From Flavobacterium hydrocarbonoxydans (GTDB lineage Bacteria > Bacteroidota > Bacteroidia > Flavobacteriales > Flavobacteriaceae), in the NCBI RefSeq assembly GCF_009789235.1, contig NZ_WSTB01000003.1, positions 248,001 through 312,000 of the forward strand: a stretch of 64,000 bases of DNA, given 5' to 3'. The notes under the pieces are model-generated. The model was given only the letters and a program-made list of their open reading frames with translations, was not told the origin of the DNA and did not search any database. The number at the start of each line of letters is the position of its first letter. Position 1 is the first letter of the stretch. The position numbers were made by a program, and so were the translations under genes. Shown piece after piece: positions 27,369-36,901 of this stretch.

Positions 27369-29822
27369 ATGAAACATTTATATATTTATTTATTCCTTTT
27401 TTTGGGAATTTACGTTGGTAAAGCTCAGGAAATTAAAGGAAAAATATCCGATTCAGACACCAATGAACCTATAGCAGGTGCAAGCATCAAAATACTCAAT
27501 TCTGACAAAGAAACGACTTCTTCTGCCGAAGGAAATTTTACTCTTGAAGGCGAAGGAATATTAGAAATCACGGCCATTGGTTACAAAACATTTCAGCTAA
27601 AATCCGGTTCAAAATTTCTGAATATCGAAATGAATTCTGATCGAAATGAATTGCAAACGGTTGAAATCATTGGACGTTCCTCTAAAAAGTACAACAGCGA
27701 TTATTCGTTTTCGGCAACAAAAATTGCGGCACTCAACAAAGATATTCCGCAATCAATTTCGACTATTACAAAAGAATTAATAGCCGATAAAAACGCCTTT
27801 TATCTTGCCGATGCCGTAAAAATGGCGAGTGGCGTAATTCCTTCCAGTTATTACAACCAGTATTCTATTCGGGGCATTAGTCAAAATGAAGAAGGTCAGA
27901 TCATCAACGGAATGCGTACGCGTCAGTATTATTTTTTGCAACCTCTTACTAATAATATAGAACGTGTTGAAGTCATCAAAGGGCCTTCGAGTGCTACTTT
28001 TTCTTCGGTAGATCCCGGCGGAAGCATCAATCTGGTGACGAAAAAACCTCTGGCAATTGAGCGAAAAGAAGTCAGTCTGAGTGTGGGTAGTTTTAGTACT
28101 TTTCGCGGTACTCTGGATTTTACAGGGCCTTTAAACGAATCTAAAACCTTATTATACCGAGTAAACGGAGCTTATCAGGAAGCAAAATCATTCCGTGATT
28201 TGGTGAGCAACAAGTCGTATTTGATTTCACCTTCTTTCAGTTATATTCCGAATGAAAAAACAGCTATCAATACCGAATTGATTTTGAGCGATATGACGGG
28301 AATTCTCGACCGTGGTCAGCCTATTTTTGGTGCTGTTGCCGGAGTTAACAATTTAAACAAAACGCCGATAAGCCTAAATCTGGGAGCTCCAAATGATTTT
28401 TTTAAGTCGAAAGAAATGATTCTGATGACGAATTTGGCTCATAAATTCTCTTCAAAAATTGGTTTCAATGCATCGTATATGAAGCAAACCTGGACCGAAG
28501 ACCTTCAGGAACACCGCACGACTAATGCTTTTGCTGTTGACATGAACAATCAGCCTGTTGCGAGTCTTGCGATGATGCAATTTGTGCAGCGAGAGCAATA
28601 TTGGAATGTAGATAATCTGAGTGCTTATTTTAATTTTGATTTCAAAACCGGAAAACTGCAGCATAAATTATTAACCGGCTACGATTTAAGCAGCTGGCAC
28701 AAGACCAAAGGCGGCGGACAAAATGCAGCAAGAGGTTTTTTATTGAATGACGGAACGGTTGCCAGCACTTTTGTTCCAGCAAATGCGGCCAATTATCAAA
28801 CGATTACCGTTGAAGGCGTGGTTTTACCAAAACCCAATGTGAATTATTTTAATCTAAATAATCCAACGTACACCATTCGAAACATCGAAGATTATACTTT
28901 GAATGTGAGAACGGCACTTCCATCGGCACTTACTACGACAAACGCTATTTATATACAGGATCAGATTCAGTGGGCAAAATTCACTTTTTTATTAGGACTA
29001 AGAAACGAATGGTTTGAGGACATTACCAACTATGAAACGAATAATGAATTAACAGTAAAAAAATCAGCATTACTTCCCCGTATTGGGATTACCTATGCGA
29101 TCAACGACGCTCTTAATGTTTACACGACTTATTTAGAAGGGTATCAGCCTCAATCAAACACCGTTACTTTGATGCCTCAAACGGGTACTTTACCCGGCGG
29201 AAGTTTGTTCGATCCTTTAGAAAGTAATTTGAAAGAATTTGGCGCAAAAGCAACTTTATTCAACAATAAAATAAGTATAAATGCAGCCGTTTACGAAATC
29301 AATCAGCGTAATATTCTGATGAATGCCAACGACCCTGCCAATCCGGATTTACTGGTAACTAGAGGTGCTGAACGCAGTCGTGGATTCGAATTTGACATTG
29401 CGGGTTACATCACACCAAACTGGCAAATTAATACTTCATACAGTTATATTGATGCCGAAATTACCAATGATCGGGACGTTTCTTTAATTGGTACCAGAAA
29501 ACAAAATACACCGAAAAACAGCGCCAATTTATGGACCCGCTACAATTTTGATTCGGCTTCTGCTTTAGGCGATTTCGGAATTGGGTTCGGGATGCAATAC
29601 CAAAGCAGCAAAGTGCCCTGGTTCACCCGAGATTTTACCGTTCCGGATTTTACTGTTTTTGATGCGGCTTTGTTTTACAAACCCAACAAAAGCAATATGC
29701 AAATTGCTCTTAACGCCGGAAATCTACTGAACAAAACCTATTGGTTAGGCGCTCAAAACTACCTGCGTTTATTTCCCGGAGCACCAAGAAACGCAACCTT
29801 AACTGTAACTTATAAATTTTAA
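27369..29822 (+). CDS. TonB-dependent siderophore-type receptor
   Basis: 817 residues from the ATG at 27369, which opens a good signal peptide (KHLYIYLFLFLGIYVGKAQ); an upstream in-frame start at 27318 would overlap the ATPase gene and spoil the signal. A carboxypeptidase-like domain (about 20-95) is followed by the plug (about 110-235, YSIRGISQNEEGQIINGM, RVEVIKGPSSATFSS, PGGSINLVTKKP) of the FhuA/FoxA-like siderophore group, then the barrel ending LTVTYKF. It imports a metallophore or similar ligand over the outer membrane with TonB energy. It is embedded in an ABC-exporter operon. Confidence 0.92.
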   Translation: MKHLYIYLFLFLGIYVGKAQEIKGKISDSDTNEPIAGASIKILNSDKETTSSAEGNFTLEGEGILEITAIGYKTFQLKSGSKFLNIEMNSDRNELQTVEIIGRSSKKYNSDYSFSATKIAALNKDIPQSISTITKELIADKNAFYLADAVKMASGVIPSSYYNQYSIRGISQNEEGQIINGMRTRQYYFLQPLTNNIERVEVIKGPSSATFSSVDPGGSINLVTKKPLAIERKEVSLSVGSFSTFRGTLDFTGPLNESKTLLYRVNGAYQEAKSFRDLVSNKSYLISPSFSYIPNEKTAINTELILSDMTGILDRGQPIFGAVAGVNNLNKTPISLNLGAPNDFFKSKEMILMTNLAHKFSSKIGFNASYMKQTWTEDLQEHRTTNAFAVDMNNQPVASLAMMQFVQREQYWNVDNLSAYFNFDFKTGKLQHKLLTGYDLSSWHKTKGGGQNAARGFLLNDGTVASTFVPANAANYQTITVEGVVLPKPNVNYFNLNNPTYTIRNIEDYTLNVRTALPSALTTTNAIYIQDQIQWAKFTFLLGLRNEWFEDITNYETNNELTVKKSALLPRIGITYAINDALNVYTTYLEGYQPQSNTVTLMPQTGTLPGGSLFDPLESNLKEFGAKATLFNNKISINAAVYEINQRNILMNANDPANPDLLVTRGAERSRGFEFDIAGYITPNWQINTSYSYIDAEITNDRDVSLIGTRKQNTPKNSANLWTRYNFDSASALGDFGIGFGMQYQSSKVPWFTRDFTVPDFTVFDAALFYKPNKSNMQIALNAGNLLNKTYWLGAQNYLRLFPGAPRNATLTVTYKF

Positions 29823-29831
29823 ACTGCAGCC

Positions 29832-31280
29832 ATGTCATTATACAACGAAATTTTAATAGCCAAACATTTTAGAAACTCCGTTTTTAAGAATAGCGCTGTC
29901 TTTATCATCACCCTTTTTATTGGTGTTTTACTATTGTACGCCACATTTTCGGGTTGGGAGAATTATAACAACCAAAATCAGACTAGCGAAAAATACCAGC
30001 ACGAATCACGTGAAGACTGGCTGAATAATCCAGATAAAAACCCTCACCGAATGGCGCATTACGGGAATTTTGCCTTCAGAAAAAGTACTTCTTTAAGTGT
30101 TTTTGAATTCGGAATGGAACCTTTTTTCGGGAATGCCATATTTCTTGAAGCCCACAAACAAAATTCTGCCAATTTCTCCGAAGCTGGTTTTTCGAACAGT
30201 ATGCTGCGCTTTGGCGAAATTAGCATTGCGATGGTTTTGCAAATATTATTACCTCTTTTAATATTCTTTCTTGGCTTTAATGCGGTCGCAGCCGAAAGAG
30301 AAAACGGAACTTTAAAACTGCTTTTAAGTCAGGGAATCAGTTGGAAAGAACTTTTGCTAGGAAAGTTTTTCGGAATTGCGAGCGTTACGATGCTGCTTTA
30401 TATTCCGACTATAATCGTGCTTATTTTGGTATGGCTGTTCCTTCAGAATTTCACTATTTCGCTTGACGAAACCATCAAAATGATACTTTTTATTGGTTTT
30501 CATTTGATCTATTTACTATTCTTTTGCACTATAGCCGTTTTGATTTCAGCTTCAAGCAAAACTTCCAAAAAAGCATTAATTTCTTTAATTGGAATCTGGT
30601 TGATTTTTACCATTATTCTTCCAAGAGGTACACAGGCATTGGGCGCGTATATTTATGAAGCGCCTTCCAAAATACAATTCAATAGCGATATCGAAAAAGA
30701 TATTCTGAAACAAGGCGACAGTCACAATCCAAATGACGTGTATTACAAGGCAATAAAAGATTCTTTGTTAAGGGTTTACAAAGTCGATTCGGTACAAAAA
30801 TTACCTTTCAATTATTCAGGTTTTATCATGACCGAAGGCGAGAAAATCAGTTCGAAAATCTACAACAAACATCTCGAAACTTTGTTGCAGGTTTATGCAA
30901 AGCAAAATAGTTTTTCAAGAGCTACATCATTTGTCAATCCCTATATCGCAATGAAAAATCTATCGATGGCTTTATCGAATACGGATTATGATTCGTACAT
31001 CGATTTTCAAAATCAGGCGGAAAAATACCGTTATGAGATGGCGCAAAAAATGAATGCTTTGCAGATAAAGTATATCAGTAACATAAAGCCAAAAGACACC
31101 GACAAACCTTTGATAATCAATAAAAATCATTGGGCAGAAGTAGGCGAATTTCATTATCAGCCAAAAGGAATTTTAGAGGTTTTAAAAAACGAAATTGTTT
31201 CGATTTTCTCGATTATTCTCTGGATTTTTCTACTCTTTTTATTAATCAGAATAGCGGCCAAAAACCTTAAAGCAATCTAA
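29832..31280 (+). CDS. ABC-2-type permease with periplasmic insertion (DUF3526-like), first
   Basis: 482 residues. A first membrane helix (about 20-38) is followed by a periplasmic part and helices at about 135-155, 180-205, 220-240 and 250-265; a large soluble insertion (about 275-450) precedes a last helix near the C-terminus (IFSIILWIFLLFLLIRIAA). The cytoplasmic coupling segment AAERENGTLKLLLSQGISWK is the ABC-2 hallmark. Proteins of this shape occur in pairs in Bacteroidota beside one ATPase. It starts nine bases after the TonB receptor and ends one base before its partner. Cargo unknown. Confidence 0.85.
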   Translation: MSLYNEILIAKHFRNSVFKNSAVFIITLFIGVLLLYATFSGWENYNNQNQTSEKYQHESREDWLNNPDKNPHRMAHYGNFAFRKSTSLSVFEFGMEPFFGNAIFLEAHKQNSANFSEAGFSNSMLRFGEISIAMVLQILLPLLIFFLGFNAVAAERENGTLKLLLSQGISWKELLLGKFFGIASVTMLLYIPTIIVLILVWLFLQNFTISLDETIKMILFIGFHLIYLLFFCTIAVLISASSKTSKKALISLIGIWLIFTIILPRGTQALGAYIYEAPSKIQFNSDIEKDILKQGDSHNPNDVYYKAIKDSLLRVYKVDSVQKLPFNYSGFIMTEGEKISSKIYNKHLETLLQVYAKQNSFSRATSFVNPYIAMKNLSMALSNTDYDSYIDFQNQAEKYRYEMAQKMNALQIKYISNIKPKDTDKPLIINKNHWAEVGEFHYQPKGILEVLKNEIVSIFSIILWIFLLFLLIRIAAKNLKAI

Positions 31281-31281
31281 T

Positions 31282-32631
31282 ATGTTAGTACTATTATTTA
31301 AAAATTTCATCCGTTCGAAAGGAACCAAAATCGGCTTGCTTTTCCTTTTGATTATCGGTTTTATAAGCCTCTTAACCGGACAACAATTTCAGGAAAAACA
31401 AACCCAAAATATTCAGGAAGCAGCCGTTTATCAGAAAGAGCATATCGCTAAAAATGTCAAATTTCATCCTGATGAAATTGGACTTTTATTGTATTATGTC
31501 AAGTTTTCTTTAGTGAATAATACGCTTCCGATAAACAGTCTGGCAATTGGTCAGCGGGATGTAAATCCGTCAATACAAAGCGTTACGATTCGTGGATTAG
31601 AAGGTCAGAAATACGATTCAGAACTTAACAATCCGAACAATTTATTATTAGGAAATATAGATTTTAGTTTTGTTCTGATTTATCTTTTCCCCCTTTTGAT
31701 CATTGCTTTTTCATACAATTTAGTTTCGGAAGAAAAAGAAAGCGGCACCTGGAAAATTGTAGCCACACAAAGCTCTAATACGTTTTTTTACATTCTGAAA
31801 TTATTTTATATCCGAATCTTAAGTTTGATTACTCTTTTAACAATCGTACTTTTTATAGCGGTTTTATTTTTAGAAATTCCATTGGACAAATCATTTTGGG
31901 CATTTTATTCCATCGGAATTTTGTACATCTTATTTTGGTTTGCCGTTTGTTTTTTCATTGTTTCACTTCAAAAGAATTCGAACTTCAACGCCGTTATTTT
32001 ATTGACGATTTGGCTTTTTCTTATTATCATTTTACCAGCAACCATTAATACGTATATCGTAAACAAATTCCCGGTTCCAGAAGCTTTAGAACTTACTGTG
32101 AAACAGCGAAATGCTTATCATGAAAAATGGGATATGGACAAACAAACCACTTTGGACAAATTTTATAATCATTATCCGCAATTCAAAAAATATCCTTTGC
32201 CTGACAAAGAATTTAGCTGGCTTTGGTATTACGCGATGCAGCAAATGGGTGATGATGAATCGGCTAAAGAATCGCAGGAACTGGCAGTAAAACTGAAACA
32301 AAGAAATAACGCCAGCCAAGCGATTGCGCAATTCATACCTACCTTACATGCTCAAATTCAGCTTAACGAAATCGCCAAATCAGATTTAGGGAATCAGCTA
32401 TTGTTTCTGGATGAAACCAACAAGTTTCACGAAAAAATGCGTTTGTATTTTTATCCTAAAATCTTTGACAATGAAGCTGTAAGTAACGAAAACTGGTCGA
32501 AATTTAAAGTCGAAACTTTCAATGATACCACTGAGGTACACTTGATAAAATCTTTTTTACCGTTATTGATTTTCAACTTGTTATTTCTCTTTGTGGGATG
32601 TTGGAATTTCAGAAACAAAAACAGTTATTAA
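31282..32631 (+). CDS. ABC-2-type permease with periplasmic insertion (DUF3526-like), second
   Basis: 449 residues, the same layout as its neighbour: N-terminal helix (about 14-33), the coupling segment SEEKESGTWKIVATQSSNTF, a bundle of helices at about 125-260, a soluble insertion (about 265-420), and a terminal helix (LPLLIFNLLFLFVGCW). The similarity of layout with the preceding protein suggests the two form a heterodimer powered by the ATPase at 26651. Whether the complex exports a ligand or releases metal from a carrier is not visible. Confidence 0.85.
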   Translation: MLVLLFKNFIRSKGTKIGLLFLLIIGFISLLTGQQFQEKQTQNIQEAAVYQKEHIAKNVKFHPDEIGLLLYYVKFSLVNNTLPINSLAIGQRDVNPSIQSVTIRGLEGQKYDSELNNPNNLLLGNIDFSFVLIYLFPLLIIAFSYNLVSEEKESGTWKIVATQSSNTFFYILKLFYIRILSLITLLTIVLFIAVLFLEIPLDKSFWAFYSIGILYILFWFAVCFFIVSLQKNSNFNAVILLTIWLFLIIILPATINTYIVNKFPVPEALELTVKQRNAYHEKWDMDKQTTLDKFYNHYPQFKKYPLPDKEFSWLWYYAMQQMGDDESAKESQELAVKLKQRNNASQAIAQFIPTLHAQIQLNEIAKSDLGNQLLFLDETNKFHEKMRLYFYPKIFDNEAVSNENWSKFKVETFNDTTEVHLIKSFLPLLIFNLLFLFVGCWNFRNKNSY

Positions 32632-32797
32632 TTACTATCTAAGAGACCAAATCCGTTTTGCACTTACAAAACCATAACTTATTACATATCAAACAATAAG
32701 CTAACAATTAACCCCTTGATCCAGCTATACCGGGTTATTATTATGTTAAACAAATAAAAAAAAAGTAAAATTTGAATCATTTATTGTTGCAAAATTT

Positions 32798-32805
32798 TAT
32801 TTTTG
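32798..32805 (+). promoter_or_regulatory. Candidate -7 box for the histone-like gene
   Basis: TATTTTTG fits TAnnTTTG, 25 bases before the ATG at 32831. A TTTG lies upstream at 32771-32774, giving a 23-base spacer, somewhat long. Confidence 0.45.
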
Positions 32806-32830
32806 TCGCCTAATTTAAATAAAACTTATC

Positions 32831-33007
32831 ATGAAAGATTTAGTAGCAAAAATAAACGCCGAAATCGAAACTTTTAAAGCAGAAACAGAATCACTAATTG
32901 AGAAAGGTGTTAAAGCGGCTGGACCAAGAGCTCGTAAATCGACATTGGAAATTGAGAAACTTTTGAAAGAATTCAGAAAACTTTCTATCGAAGAATCTAA
33001 AAAATAA
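32831..33007 (+). CDS. Histone H1-like (Hc1-type) small protein
   Basis: 58 residues: MKDLVAKINAEIETFKAETE followed by a Gly-Pro-Arg-Ala-Arg-Lys centre (about 31-37) and a Lys-rich helix ending SIEESKK. Length and pattern match the small Hc1-family proteins present once per genome in most Bacteroidota, thought to bind DNA. It has its own candidate promoter and a strong terminator, so it is monocistronic. Its place here between a transport cluster and a peptidase says nothing about function. Confidence 0.85.
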   Translation: MKDLVAKINAEIETFKAETESLIEKGVKAAGPRARKSTLEIEKLLKEFRKLSIEESKK

Positions 33008-33022
33008 TTCAGGTTTGAAACT

Positions 33023-33057
33023 AAAAATGCCCATTATTTAATGGGCATTTTTTTTAT
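33023..33057 (+). terminator. Strong intrinsic terminator
   Basis: Stem AAAAATGCCCAT (33023-33034) and ATGGGCATTTTT (33041-33052) with a six-base loop, followed by more T. It ends the histone-like gene, and the A-run on the left lets it stop the convergent M61 gene too. Confidence 0.9.
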
Positions 33058-33066
33058 TTCTATTTT

Positions 33067-34647
33067 CTAAAACTCAAAGATTGACTTCCTTATCTCTAAT
33101 TGCAGTTTTGTTGCATCAGGTAATGCTGTTATAGTAAAATCTTTTTCTATCACCTTGTTTTTAATATTACCAGGAGTTACAGGGCTCAAATCAATCTGAA
33201 GTCCTCCGTATTTTAAATATTTTTGATAATCTATCTCCTCTACTGTATTTACATACTTTTTTATTTCATCTAAAGGCTTTCCTGAATACTGTTCACAAAC
33301 TGACCAAAACTCAGCTTCAGTAAATCCTCTCTGTTTTTTCATATAAAATTCGTTGTATAAAAAACGCATTACATCGTCTAATGATTTTTGATTGCTGGTA
33401 TTGTTTCTAATCTCTAAATCTAATAAAAGGCCAATAGTTGGTCCTTTATCATAATAGGATATGATAGTTTGTTTTGCATTGCTTTCATGATTGAAGAAAT
33501 TCAGCCATATATCAAAACTTGACTGAGCCAGTGACATGTGTTTGCTTCCTTCAGCATTTTCATAACTCCTAATCGAATTTGTGAGGTATTTAAGGGCATC
33601 CTTACCTGTGAGTAAACCCGCTTTCATCATGATTATATACTCATAATAAACGGTGAATCCTTCTGAAACCCATAACATTGTCGTGTAATTTTCTTTATTA
33701 TAATCAAAAGGTCCTAATTCTATTGGGCGGATTGCTTTTACATTATAAAGATGAAAATATTCATGCGTAACAAAATTCAAAAAATTTGTATAGTCAATAG
33801 TAGAACTGGAATCAAAAGAGCCTTTGGTAAAAATAGCCTGCGAATTCCAATGTTCTAGCCCGCCTCCACCCGCTTCCATCATAATATAACTGTAATTATC
33901 GTATGGGATTTTTTGCATGATGGCAGTAGTGGCACTCATTATTTTTTTTAAATCTCCAACAAAACTTTCTTCATTTAGTCCTTTTGGGGTAGCAATACCT
34001 AATGAATATGATTTTCCTTCATGTGTAAAATCAATTGTTTTTTGGTTTCCAATATAGATAGGACTATCATAAAAAACATCAAAATTATTGGCAAAAAAAA
34101 CATTCTCCTTTTCCCCAGCTCTTTTTAGACCTGTTGAAATTTTGCTCCATTTATCATATTTGTTAACCGTTAAGGTAACAGGATTGGCAATTGCATTTTC
34201 AAGGTGCATAAAAATAGTATTCGGCATCAAAAAAGCTTTCTCAGCATCAACATAAGACTCTGCAACAGATTTTTTATTGGCAAATACACGATACTTTACC
34301 GTGAATTTAGTTTTGTCTCCGTTTTCGATTACCCAGCAATTTTTGGTTTCCTTTTTCCATATTATTTTTTTTCCATTATGATCCAGAACTTCAAAATCAA
34401 CAATATAACGAGGAGTGTCTAAAATTAAATAATATCCTGGTGTCCAGACCGGAAGCAATAACTTTGTTGTTTTCGAATGGAGATCTTCCAGATTTAAAGT
34501 TACTTCGAGATAATGAGATTCAGGATCAACAATGGATACGGAATAATTCATTTTTACTTCTTTATAACTTAATTTGGTTTCAGCATTCGACGTAAAAACG
34601 AATAGATAAATTGCTAAAAAGGAACAAAATTTCAGGGCTTTAATCAT
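33067..34647 (-). CDS. M61-family metallopeptidase lacking a PDZ domain
   Basis: 526 residues. Signal peptide to about residue 22, an N-terminal beta domain (about 30-210; DPESHYLEVTLNLED, LLLPVWTPGYYLI typical of M61), then the gluzincin catalytic core with H295-E296-x-x-H299 (THEYFHL) and third ligand E329 (WVSEG). Glycyl-aminopeptidase-like M61 proteins usually end with a PDZ domain; here the chain stops about 50 residues after the catalytic domain (LKYGGLQIDLSPVTPGNIKN) and that domain is missing or only begun. It is exported, probably periplasmic. Flanked by unrelated genes. Confidence 0.88.
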   Translation of the reverse strand: MIKALKFCSFLAIYLFVFTSNAETKLSYKEVKMNYSVSIVDPESHYLEVTLNLEDLHSKTTKLLLPVWTPGYYLILDTPRYIVDFEVLDHNGKKIIWKKETKNCWVIENGDKTKFTVKYRVFANKKSVAESYVDAEKAFLMPNTIFMHLENAIANPVTLTVNKYDKWSKISTGLKRAGEKENVFFANNFDVFYDSPIYIGNQKTIDFTHEGKSYSLGIATPKGLNEESFVGDLKKIMSATTAIMQKIPYDNYSYIMMEAGGGGLEHWNSQAIFTKGSFDSSSTIDYTNFLNFVTHEYFHLYNVKAIRPIELGPFDYNKENYTTMLWVSEGFTVYYEYIIMMKAGLLTGKDALKYLTNSIRSYENAEGSKHMSLAQSSFDIWLNFFNHESNAKQTIISYYDKGPTIGLLLDLEIRNNTSNQKSLDDVMRFLYNEFYMKKQRGFTEAEFWSVCEQYSGKPLDEIKKYVNTVEEIDYQKYLKYGGLQIDLSPVTPGNIKNKVIEKDFTITALPDATKLQLEIRKSIFEF

Positions 34648-34966
34648 AATGTAATTTTTGTGGTATTTGCTAATAAAAACATCTTCCTATTTCTGTTTAA
34701 AATGAAATAAAAGTGTGTGATACAAAAATAAAAAAATATGTTATTAAACCTCTTGATTATATCTTAAAATACACAAAAAAAGACACCTATTTTATTCCAA
34801 ATACTAAATAAAAACAACAGATAAGATGATTTCATAATAATTCTTCAAAGAAATACAGCCATATACCAAACCCGCAATAATTTAACTGAGGTTTAAAAAA
34901 ACATTATCTAGTTTTTTTTAAAAGAAAAAAAAGTTGCTCCATAAAGAAGCAACTTTTTTACACCGA
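34648..34966. other. Spacer between M61 peptidase and PUL 3' end
   Basis: 319 AT-rich bases holding the terminator of the glycan operon (34926-34959) and, presumably, the M61 promoter, which I could not place. No ORF. Confidence 0.5.
34926..34959 (-). terminator. Intrinsic terminator at the end of the glycan operon
   Basis: AAGTTGCT (34931-34938) pairs with AGCAACTT (34948-34955), extended by A/T pairs on both sides; on the minus strand the stem is followed by a U-rich run. It lies eight bases after the stop of the double GH43. Confidence 0.85.
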
Positions 34967-36901
34967 TTATTTTTCGAGACGTATTCCCTCGTGTGTAGGA
35001 ACGACTTGTTTGATGGTTCCGTCTGCATTGAATTCTAATTTATCGATACAAACTTCGCGATGAAAACCAGCAGAATCGCCCATTTTTATCCCTTCAGGAA
35101 AAGGGAATCTGTGATAAACAATAAACCACTCGTCTTTATTAGGAACTTTTACTACGGAATTGTGTCCGGTTGCATAAATGCCTTCCTCAGTATTTCCCTG
35201 GATTACAATGTTATTTTTGGGTATTTCAAGTGGGCCAAGAGGTGATTTTGATATTGCATACCTTACTTTATAATTTGGACTTCGGGTATCGTCTTCACTC
35301 CATAAAAAATAGTAAGTCCCATTTCGGTAAATCAGGTAGGTACCCTCCCTAAAAGTAGCATCTACCTTAATGACTTTAGTACTTCCAGCTTTAATTGAAA
35401 TCATGTCTTTATTCAATTCGGCAACAGCCAGATAACCATTTCCCCAATACAAATAACTTTTCCCTGATTTTGGATCTGTAAAAACATCCGGATCAATTTC
35501 CTGACCGTCTTTTACACCTTCAGGTTTACTGCTCACCAAAGCTTTACCGCTGTCAGTAAAAGGGCCTTCGGGAGTATCAGCAGTGGCTACGCCTATTTTT
35601 TGGGCAGCAGTAAAATAATAAAAATACTGGTATTTACCTTTTATTTTTTTCTCCACAATACAGGGAGCCCACGCATTTCTATTAGCCCAGCTGACATCTT
35701 TTCTAAGATCCAGAATGATTCCTTCGTCTTTCCAGTCGGTTAAATTATCCGAAGAGAAAGTCTTGAAATAGTTTCCTGACCAACCGTCGAATCCATCACT
35801 CGTTGGATAGATATAATATTTACCTGTTTTGTTTGAATAGAGTATTTCCGGATCGGCATAATATCCTTCTAAAACCGGGTTATTATTTAATTTAGGCAAT
35901 TTTTCAGGGGTTCCCCATTTTGCCGTAAGCCGTTTGAGTTCAGAACGTGTAATGGGTAAAACAGTTCCGTGACGCGGATTAAAATCCATTGAAATTTCAT
36001 TGTCAATTACGGTAAAATGTTCCAAATCATCACTTTTTGTAAACTGATATTTTCCTTTGGTATAGACATCATACATCAGGATATAAGCATCCGACTGATT
36101 CAGTCTGAATACACTGGAACCTTCCACACCATCAGTAGTCTGCTGTAAATAATGATCGTTTTCTGTCCATTTCCCAGAAGTTAAATCAGCTGTAGTCGCT
36201 ACTTTTATTCCTGCTTTTTCAGTTTCTGTTTTATAAAAAAGATGGTAGATTCCGTTCTTCTCAATAATATCGCCATCAATACAGGCTTTTCCTGATTGAG
36301 GTACGAAGAGTAATTTTGGTTCACTTTCTAAAGCCGTGAAATCTTTATTGGCGTAAGCATAATAAATTTTATCAGGACCATTACCATGCTGTAAGCTAAA
36401 ATAAATCATATACTTACCCGCTTTGGCGTCGTAAATAGTTTGTGGAGCCCAAACTCTTTTAAGGTTTTCCTGTCCTGCAAAAGTATTCTGAATATTAACT
36501 ACACTACTCTCCCAGTTAACCAAATCGGTACTTTTAAGCAATACCATTGCCCGGTTACTATCCCATCCTTTCGATGAAGTCATATCGGTAAGTGTCATGT
36601 AAAATGTTTTACCATCAATGCCACGCAAAATGTGCGGATCGCGAACTCCTCCGGTACTACTGATTTTCTTGCTATCGATTACAGCTTTATTCTGATTAAG
36701 GCTGTAATAGTGATAACCATCTGTACTTACGGCATATCGTACTGCTTCTTCCTCTACTGAATTACCTGTGAAATAAACAAATAAATAGGCCGTTAAATCT
36801 TTTTGAGCCAAAACCGGCGGTCCTTTCGTATCATTTTGCTGCGCTTGCAGTCCGGAAAAGAACAGCAGAAAAAATACAATACTAAAATAGTTTGATTTCA
36901 T
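34967..36901 (-). CDS. Bimodular glycoside hydrolase family 43 protein (GH43-GH43)
   Basis: 644 residues: signal peptide to about 21, a first GH43-like propeller (about 30-310), and a second (about 330-640). Both modules keep a plausible catalytic triad: in the first, D88 in GVRDPH, Asp in CIDGDII and Glu in VEGSSVF; in the second, Asp in GYYADPEI, Asp in EIDPDVF and Glu in TFREGTYLIY. Each may thus be active, possibly on different linkages. GH43 enzymes remove arabinose, xylose or galactose. It is the last gene of the PUL; its start overlaps the GH27 stop by one base (TAATG), so translation is coupled. Confidence 0.88.
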   Translation of the reverse strand: MKSNYFSIVFFLLFFSGLQAQQNDTKGPPVLAQKDLTAYLFVYFTGNSVEEEAVRYAVSTDGYHYYSLNQNKAVIDSKKISSTGGVRDPHILRGIDGKTFYMTLTDMTSSKGWDSNRAMVLLKSTDLVNWESSVVNIQNTFAGQENLKRVWAPQTIYDAKAGKYMIYFSLQHGNGPDKIYYAYANKDFTALESEPKLLFVPQSGKACIDGDIIEKNGIYHLFYKTETEKAGIKVATTADLTSGKWTENDHYLQQTTDGVEGSSVFRLNQSDAYILMYDVYTKGKYQFTKSDDLEHFTVIDNEISMDFNPRHGTVLPITRSELKRLTAKWGTPEKLPKLNNNPVLEGYYADPEILYSNKTGKYYIYPTSDGFDGWSGNYFKTFSSDNLTDWKDEGIILDLRKDVSWANRNAWAPCIVEKKIKGKYQYFYYFTAAQKIGVATADTPEGPFTDSGKALVSSKPEGVKDGQEIDPDVFTDPKSGKSYLYWGNGYLAVAELNKDMISIKAGSTKVIKVDATFREGTYLIYRNGTYYFLWSEDDTRSPNYKVRYAISKSPLGPLEIPKNNIVIQGNTEEGIYATGHNSVVKVPNKDEWFIVYHRFPFPEGIKMGDSAGFHREVCIDKLEFNADGTIKQVVPTHEGIRLEK

